Positions 57,626-64,000 of a DNA stretch of 64,000 nucleotides are shown here, piece after piece. Position 1 is the first letter of the stretch. The number at the start of each line of letters is the position of its first letter. Source of the DNA: Solen grandis. Lineage: Eukaryota > Mollusca > Bivalvia > Adapedonta > Solenidae. The notes beneath the pieces were generated by a model. That model saw only the letters and a program-made list of their open reading frames with translations. It was not told the origin of the DNA and searched no databases. Both the position numbers and the translations under genes were made by a program. The stretch covers positions 68,169,013 through 68,233,012 of the forward strand of contig CM037784.1 in NCBI GenBank assembly GCA_021229015.1, read 5' to 3'.

Positions 57626-58490
57626 TGAAAAAAAAAATTTGTTCATGTAAAAAATAATAGATTTTCAAACAAAATCATAAATCATAACCAGACTTAAAAA
57701 AGTATGTGAAAAAATTAATAGTGAAATGGAAAAAAAAATACTTGGATACATTTTGACCTCAAAATTGTTTTTTTATTTTACCTCAAAGAGTGGGTACGTT
57801 TTGGTTTGGCTACGTTTTGACTCCCCCCCCCCCAAAAAAAAAAAATAAAAAAAAATTCATACTGCTTAGTACTTCCATTTAGTCACAAGTGATGGGATAA
57901 TTCATTTTTATGTTCTTACACCTTAATGTAAATAATAATTCTTTATGTTTATTCTTTAATAAATCAAATATGGTGTACAAGAACATAGAACATGGTTCTT
58001 CCCTTTTCAATAATTCAAATGTATTACAACAGGTGAAATGGTTTGTCACTTTGCCTCTAAAAATAGCTCCAACTTTTCTTAGATGGCGAAAATGTTGAAT
58101 GAGGTTTGAAAACCCCAGAGGAGGGCCTGAAGTTTCCAAGTTTCCTCCATTTCCGTTTCAATGAAAAAAAAAAAAAAAATATTTACGGATATATTTAGAA
58201 GCACTTTTTAATAAGGTAAAAGTTTGTTGTTGAATAATGCGCTGATAGATGGACATTATGACAGACAGATAATGGACTCACCACTTTATAATAATAGATT
58301 TCGAGTGAAAATGATTGTGACGTGTCCAACCCTTTATATACTGACATGCTTCCTAAGAACTGCACGATTTCCACTTGCAGGTCCGGTTTTTCGCAGCCGA
58401 TAGTGGTTTGGTTCCCTGTTTATATTCTATACGCTACGGTAAATCGCTGATGTGTAGATCTGTGGACACATACACGCACGTGCAACATTA
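57626..58490. other. AT-rich sequence with poly-A, poly-C and poly-T runs
   Basis: Runs include C at 57824-57833 beside A at 57834-57845, and A at 58164-58179. Open frames on both strands at 57879-58139 overlap each other and have no domain. Confidence 0.45.
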
Positions 58491-58491
58491 A

Positions 58492-58634
58492 CACAAATCC
58501 ACAGGTGCTTGAAACAAACTTTTTTTATGTTCTATATGGGCTATACAGTATACTATAATAAGATATCTTATTATAGTATATAGCCCATACAGAACATTAA
58601 AAAAAAGTTTGTTTCAAGCACCTGTGCACAAATC
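58492..58634. mobile_element. 127-bp fold-back element (hAT-type MITE)
   Basis: 58500-58626 is almost one continuous palindrome. It begins CACAGGTGCTTGAAACAAAC, ends GTTTGTTTCAAGCACCTGTG and is centred on AAGATATCTT (58563/58564). The arms differ only by a 4-base insertion, a one- or two-base T/A-run difference and one substitution. CACAAATC flanks it at 58492-58499 and 58627-58634, an 8-bp target duplication as made by hAT transposases. It has no coding capacity. Confidence 0.85.
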
Positions 58635-60056
58635 CACACACGGTTGAGATTGGTTTTGTTAGACTACATAAACATCAGAGCAGAACCTTGTTTTTAGTTT
58701 TTAAGTAATATTTAGTGTTTATTTAGGCCATCATTTTTTGTTATTCTGATTTTAAAACATCGCCGACCGTAATTTCTGTAAAAGTGAAATAAAAATAGGA
58801 GATCATGACATGTTTATTTTTAATTAATCCGCCGACCTTGGAAATTTAGAGCAGAAGAGAGAAAAAAATGTCACAGAAGTATGCCCGCAGAGTGTTGTAA
58901 ACTCACTTGCTTATAGTTGCTTCTTTGAAAGATACGTGCTTATCATTATTTTTAACTGTTCCATCCTTAAATCCTACCATGTGAGACATAAAACACGATT
59001 TGGGAGAGACAGTGGGTCATGGTGTCACATATTCTTATGGGCATAATTATAAGCTAAACCTTTGTAAGGTGCAACATGGTTCAAGTAAAAGGGAAAAGCC
59101 TTGTCATCAGGATGGGTAAAATTGGCCATATTCGTGTATAAAAAAAAAAACGAGGTTTAAAGCTGCCGATTATCTTGAAATGAATTCCGAATTTTTACAC
59201 AAGTGTCACCTAACACATCCCTCTGTGTCCCCTCTACACAGTTTAAGTTTCACCTTGTATATATTATTAATATATATATATCAATTGGATGACCTTACGA
59301 ATATTACTTGCAAGACAAAGTGGCTTTTAAAAAATTGGACATTTAGGACAATTAGTAATGTAATGTATTTGGACAATTAGAAATGAAACCTGATTCTCAG
59401 GGTAAAGATTTATGGACCACGGGTTGTATAAAATTACATTTAGCTCAGTTTATTTTAATTTTAAGATCTCTTACAAATTAATTATTTTCTTTACTGTACT
59501 TATTTTTTTGGTCGCGTAGCGAGACAGAAAACGATGATCAAGCCCGCATAGGGAATTGGAAATTCGCTCAGAGCCCCCTCCCCCCGCAAATGGTGACGTG
59601 TGGTGCCTTTTTGAATCCTGTACCTGTATGGAATGCTCTGTTTACCAGACTGTTCGTGTACCTGCAGAAAACATATGTCTACTTTAGTAAATATTCATTT
59701 GAAGAATAGTTAAATTGGGAAAATACTGTGCAAGCCCGGTAATGTAAGAGCTGTTTCAATCAAGAAGATCGGCATTCGAGTGGTGACTTTTGTGTGTGTA
59801 TTTTCAATTTTTCTATTTTATTTTATTTTTTATTTTTTTATTTTTTTTTGTATAGACATCAGTACAAAAAAGGAAAAGCGAAATATGTGAGTAATTATCG
59901 TTTAGAAAAGCCGCAGTCAGCGAAAAATATCAAGGCTAGAAATACCCTGGAAATACCATAGATACCAAAAATATCAAAGGGTATAAGTTAATATAGTTGT
60001 TCATGGTTATATCAATTTAATTTCTTGTATTTACAAAAGTCGTAGACATAGGTACT
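58635..60056. other. No gene recognised
   Basis: Short frames (for example 59180-59380) have no domain. A T-rich stretch lies at 59818-59850. Confidence 0.45.
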
Positions 60057-60255
60057 GGTTTAGCTCCCTTGCTTGGCGCTAATCATATAAGCCTAAGGTG
60101 TGTAGTTCCAGAACTGTCAGGATAATGTGACTTGGTGGTATCATGCCATTTGTGTCTATGGCGTGATACTGCCGTATGACAGCACTATATCTGTCTCAAG
60201 TAGACATTGTCTCCAAATGACTGAAATACTGTCGGTGGGACTTTAACAAACTATC
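60057..60255 (+). mobile_element. SINE family 1 copy, plus strand
   Basis: Reads TAGCTCCCTTGCTTGGCGCT, GTCAGGATAATGTGACTTGG, TGGTATCATGCCATTTGTGT, GGCGTGATACTGCCG, GACAGCACTATATCTGTC, AAGTAGACATTGTCTCC and AAATGACTGAAATACTGTC. It is colinear with the body at 16930-17080 and the complement of 53320-53530. The tRNA head is absent. Confidence 0.75.
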
Positions 60256-60719
60256 ATTGTATTTATTAAAGTATCTTATTCTTCCCTTTGGCATGAGCTG
60301 GTAATCATCACTTTGCGAAAATATTTCCAAGAAATAATGGTCAAAGACAAATAGAAAGATGGGATTTGGACTCTCAGCAAAAAGAAACTGTTCAATCCTT
60401 TACTTGGAAATATTATTTTTTTGTACTAAATTTTTTTTAAAGGTAATAAATCTTTAGAACAACTTTTTTAAGTTTTATTTATGTTTAAGTTTTATTCTAT
60501 TTATTTAATTTACGTATTTAAATTGGAGGGGGGGGGGTCTTTTAATTGATAATTAAGTAATTGCAAAATGCCAAGTTTAAAATACAGACTATATTCTAGA
60601 TAATATTGAAATTTCAATAAACGAGTGTAAATTGAAAATTTTGTGAATGATGCTTTTTTTTAGAATGGAAAACTACACAACACAATCATAAATCCCAGCA
60701 TAAATAAAATTATGGTGAT

Positions 60720-60795
60720 GGTTATGGTGACGACGAAGATGATGATCGAGCTGCTGCACTTGTTGTTGTTGATGATGATGATGATGATGATGATA
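60720..60795. repeat. GAT/GTT trinucleotide repeat
   Basis: Interrupted GAT triplets with a short TTGTTGTTGTT patch, then about seven consecutive GATs. Confidence 0.75.
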
Positions 60796-61061
60796 TCATG
60801 TGATGGTGTTGCAAAAAATAAATGTTCATATTTGAACTTATAAGAGATACCCATCTTACATTATTGGTAATACGTCATAAGAAAATCGATCATATCGTGA
60901 TTTTATTGAAACGAAATATAAGCGGACAAATCGATTAGTTATTTGCGAAATGGGCTATTCTAATTTGCAACGGAGCAGGCCCGCATACAGAATTTTTCCG
61001 CTTGGGGAGGGGCAAAATCTGAATGTGATGCGAGTGCTAGAGGGGTCCAGGGGCATGCTAT

Positions 61062-61065
61062 CCCC

Positions 61066-61096
<31 letters not shown>
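61062..61096. repeat. Poly(C) tract followed by poly(A)
   Basis: 25 C (61062-61086) followed by about ten A. Confidence 0.85.
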
Positions 61097-61097
<1 letters not shown>

Positions 61098-61840
61098 GTT
61101 TTTAGTATGATGGAGATGCATTCTGAGGTGTATCTGGGGATAAAAGTGAAAGCTTTTTGTTTATTTCTTAATTCGATGTATATTTGGATCTAGTACTGAG
61201 GTTCCACTGGGAGAAAAATCGACTTGGAAACTCCTGATGCCCCCCGATGGAGACGGAGAAGTCCCACGAGAAATGGCACTGATAAGGCTCCGGGATTTGT
61301 CCGTTGAACGTTCACTAATGTTTCGGCTTCTGTACAATGGCCCTTTGAATCCCAATGTTCGGGAAAGCTCCAGGGACCTTCTCCGGTGATCAGCGAAGGA
61401 CCGAATTTGAAACATCATCGCGGGAATATCCCCGTAGATTAGTGGATCTTGCAAACCATCCTAGGTGCGTCGGGGAAAGATTATGGAAAATTTGATGGTG
61501 GAGTTAAGAGCCAAAATCAAGAGAAGACTTTTTTTATTTATGAGGATGCCCCAAGCAATGTCCCTTGGCCTTTTTGACCGTCTCAGTCTAAAATTAACAT
61601 AAACAGAAACAAATATCAGAGTGCCCTCAACCCTTTCCGATTTTTTTGCGAATATTCTGAGATTCTACTAAAAGGTCGGGAATGTGTCACAGGAAGGTCG
61701 CCAAACATTCGAACATCCCAGAATTCCCCCTGATACTTCGGCGAGACATCATTGAGCATCGGGGATTCCTCGAAAGTTCCGTGAATGCTTCCCCGGAGCT
61801 TCGCGGATGTTTTCAATGCAAGCAATGAAATTATTTTCAG
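61097..61840. other. GC-richer block of unknown nature
   Basis: This 700-bp block has clearly higher GC than its surroundings and many CGGG/CCCG/TTCGGG words. On the minus strand it carries a 97-codon frame (61161-61454) rich in Ser, Arg and Pro and the tail of another (61616-61800). Neither is recognised. It may be a decayed coding exon or part of an unknown element; I cannot decide. Confidence 0.3.
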
Positions 61841-61890
61841 TTCACAGTTGAATAACTGTGCAGATGTATTTATACAGATAAAAATAACCG

Positions 61891-61940
61891 GGGGGGGGGG
61901 GGGACTGGGACACTGGCTTAAATATTTAATAAGTGTTTTC

Positions 61941-61974
<34 letters not shown>

Positions 61975-61993
61975 AAAAAATATTTTTTTTTTT
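61891..61993. repeat. Poly(G), poly(C), poly(A) and poly(T) tracts
   Basis: About 13 G (61891-61903), then 31 C (61942-61972), eight A and a T run. The polyglycine and polyproline frames on either strand are artefacts of these runs. Tract lengths are likely to be unreliable in the assembly. Confidence 0.85.
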
Positions 61994-62461
61994 TTTAAAT
62001 AAAATGGACTTGTGTACACTGTCAATTAATGAATGCATTAAATAATCATCAGTTTTGAACTCAACAGGGGAAAAGACAGTTTTGTTTAAGACTGAGAAAA
62101 AAATCAATTTTCACTTTAATTAAACATATTTTGTCCAAAATGTGGAAGGGAATATATGCTGGTATTAGGTTCGAACTTCTTGCCTGCCTTATTGTTGATC
62201 TGGAAGCAGTCTCCACACAGTCTTCCCGGAGATAATAAAAAAAACAACAACAAAGAACAAAAAAAAAAAAAAAAAAAATTAAAAAATTTTTTAAAAAAAC
62301 TTCAGGCGCACGTTTTAGGGTCGGACGGTTGCAGGTGGGCCATTCCCCTTCCGCGTGTCGATTTTTTTTAATTTACACATTTTGGTTTTTCTAAATGTTT
62401 AACCAGCAACAAAACAAACAAACAATAAATATGTAGTTTAAATGTATCTTGCCATAGAAGG

Positions 62462-62561
62462 NNNNNNNNNNNNNNNNNNNNNNNNNNNNNNNNNNNNNNN
62501 NNNNNNNNNNNNNNNNNNNNNNNNNNNNNNNNNNNNNNNNNNNNNNNNNNNNNNNNNNNNN
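62462..62561. other. Assembly gap (100 N)
   Basis: Exactly 100 N bases, a gap of unknown true size. Confidence 0.95.
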
Positions 62562-62631
62562 ATTTATAAATAATACGCTATTTTTGACAACTGATACGTT
62601 AGCACCACTGTATATAAGGAAACAAAACACC

Positions 62632-62910
62632 CCATGGGGGCCTCATTTTTTAAGGAATCAAATTCATTTTAGCAATTTTGATAGATGACTATTAGGTGAC
62701 CTTTTATAACAAAGGAAATTAAATTCTGACTCCTGGTTTCAGAGGAGATGATTTTTCTTTTAAAAATAAAATAGGTGTTGGTTGCCATGGGAACAGGAGT
62801 CCAGCATGGATCAAGTTTATTTCGTGAAGGCCTACCCAAGAGTGATTCATGTCAAGTTTCATTAATTTCTACCCAGCAGTCTTTTATGTCACCTGCTGAA
62901 AGAAGTGTGA
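62632..62910 (-). repeat. Interspersed repeat fragment, Helentron-like interior
   Basis: CCATGGGGGCCTCATTTTT, CAAATTCATTTTAGCAAT and GACTATTAGGTGACC are complements of words in the units at 28640-28870. Neither end of the element is present. Confidence 0.5.
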
Positions 62911-63869
62911 TATATAATGTGTGACAGATAGACAGATGAACATTCTCGAATATGGATACATATGTAGCTAATCTTTTTTCCCCTCTCTAATGATGCTTTT
63001 ACACTATGTTCCTAGCGGCCACAGTGACCACATTTCAGGCCACAGTGGACAAAACGGAGTGGCCGTGAGAAAACGTGGGGGAATGGGATGGGCAAACGTG
63101 GCAGGCCGTGATCACCGTGGATGCCGGGCAAGATTTTTAAACTGTCAAAAAATTCGCCATGGCAGTCCCGGTGCGGATAAGAAACCTAGTAGGCTGTAGC
63201 AAAATGAGTTGAACGCACAAGACGTGACAGAACATAAGAGGCCGTAACAAAACTTAGAGGTGGTCCGTAGTGGGACGGGGAGCTTTCCTGGTGTAGTCTC
63301 GTACAGTGATTGCTTTTTCTTTGGATGGCATTTTTAAAAACTATGTTCTATGGTAGCGCGCATTCTGCATCGAACAGCATTTCTGGGCAATAATTAGATA
63401 CACTTATTTTTCCTCTAATTACACAGAGATATAGGTCTGATTTTTTTTATCCAGTGATGTTAATTCTTATGTATATTTATGTACGGTTTCATTATGGATG
63501 ACGAAATTGAATTGATATGTGCAAACAATTTATGCTGGAAATAACATGTTCATTAAACGGAAATAAAAAGTAAATGTGCTAGCGAGTGAGTGGCAAATAA
63601 TTAGGAGGTATTTGAAACATTTACAACTGCATCTCCATCACTTGTAGTTGCTTATATATATGTACATGCAGTTAGTGTATCATCTGCCGCGCTAGTTATA
63701 TGCAGCACGGTGCAAAGTAAGGTCGCCGTTTCGAATTTAGCAGGGGAATTTTGGAATGGTAAATCTGAGTCAATTAACCAATTAAAGATTAACTAGACTT
63801 CCTTTGTTCTGAACAAAAGAAATGGCTTTCAGCACTGCAAACCATGTCAAACCTGATCATACTCATTTA
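62911..63869. other. No gene recognised
   Basis: 63000-63290 is GC-richer with repeated GGCC(A/G) words (GCGGCCACAGTGACC, GGCCACAGTGGAC, GGCAGGCCGTGATC, GAGGCCGTAAC). The 69-codon plus frame across it has no domain. Confidence 0.4.
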
Positions 63870-64000
63870 CTATTCTGACATACACCATCTTCAAAAAATT
63901 GAAGAAAATCCATCCTGAATTGACAGCTGTAGAGTGCAAACTTATATAAATAGCAGATGAAATCTGTGACATCATATGACATGATCTAAAATTCAAAGTC
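63870..64000. repeat. Start of another copy of the 35-36-kb TGACGTCA repeat
   Basis: AAGAAAATCCATCCTGAATTG, GCTGTAGAGTGCAAACTT and GACATCATATGACATGATC parallel AAGAAAATCAGACCAGAATTG, GCTCTAGAGCGCAAAC and GATGTCAATTGACGTCATTG at 36570-36660. All TGACGTCA octamers here have decayed to TGACATCA-like forms. It runs off the window. Confidence 0.5.

Noticed and set aside
61616..62107. 163-codon minus-strand and 86-codon plus-strand frames with polyglycine or polyproline
   Set aside because: Their length comes from homopolymer C/G runs that cannot stop; no domain on either side.

Overview
The window looks like gene-poor, AT-rich nuclear DNA from a metazoan, most probably a bivalve mollusc. That assignment is my inference. 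It rests on several interspersed repeat families I associate with clam, oyster and mussel genomes: elements starting near GGGCCATGATGGCCC with an inner CTCACCTGAG/CTCAGGTGAG inverted pair, elements starting CGACTATTCGAAGAATA, and tRNA-derived SINEs. Intron-containing, decayed transposon genes and two 100-base N gaps (12362-12461, 62462-62561) show a eukaryotic scaffold. I found no intact host protein gene, rRNA or true tRNA gene. Every coding trace I recognise belongs to a mobile element or to a dead zinc-finger array.

Layout. 1-4.6 kb: two joined Helentron-like repeats, a LINE 3' end and a degenerate minisatellite. 7.0-9.5 kb: a minus-strand Ty3/gypsy retrotransposon (gag, protease, deleted RT, RNase H, integrase), all broken. 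12.3-13.2 kb: a minus-strand integrase-core pseudogene crossed by an assembly gap. 13.3-15.1 kb: a short palindromic satellite, then a plus-strand C2H2 zinc-finger array in which 19 successive H-x3-H sites carry TGA (17) or CAA (2). 16.1-17.7 kb: a tRNA-SINE split by a 773-bp inverted-repeat transposon, then a CENP-B-type DNA-binding ORF.

17.8-26.1 kb is the main object: an 8.33-kb DNA transposon with 18-bp terminal inverted repeats and TTAA target duplications. It carries a nine-exon gene for a Mutator/Kolobok-type DDE transposase joined to a C-terminal DEDDh exonuclease. Splice sites and intron phases are still coherent, but several frameshifts and one stop have killed it. Two other repeats and a SINE sit inside it.

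26.3-31 kb: a converging CCATTGAAA motif cluster, a Helentron-like repeat interrupted by a pogo/Tigger derivative and a SINE, then a Tc1-like transposase pseudogene. 31-64 kb: mostly unremarkable AT-rich sequence punctuated by SINEs, a tandem array with eleven TGACGTCA palindromes (35.3-36.7 kb), more Helentron-like copies, three MITE-like elements with visible target duplications (46.5, 54.3 and 58.5 kb), a second LINE remnant (56.4-56.9 kb) and homopolymer or microsatellite tracts.

The genes do not form a host pathway; the window is a nested record of transposition and decay. The strongest candidates for something undescribed are the TTAA transposase-exonuclease element and the zinc-finger array with the same codon lost in every finger.
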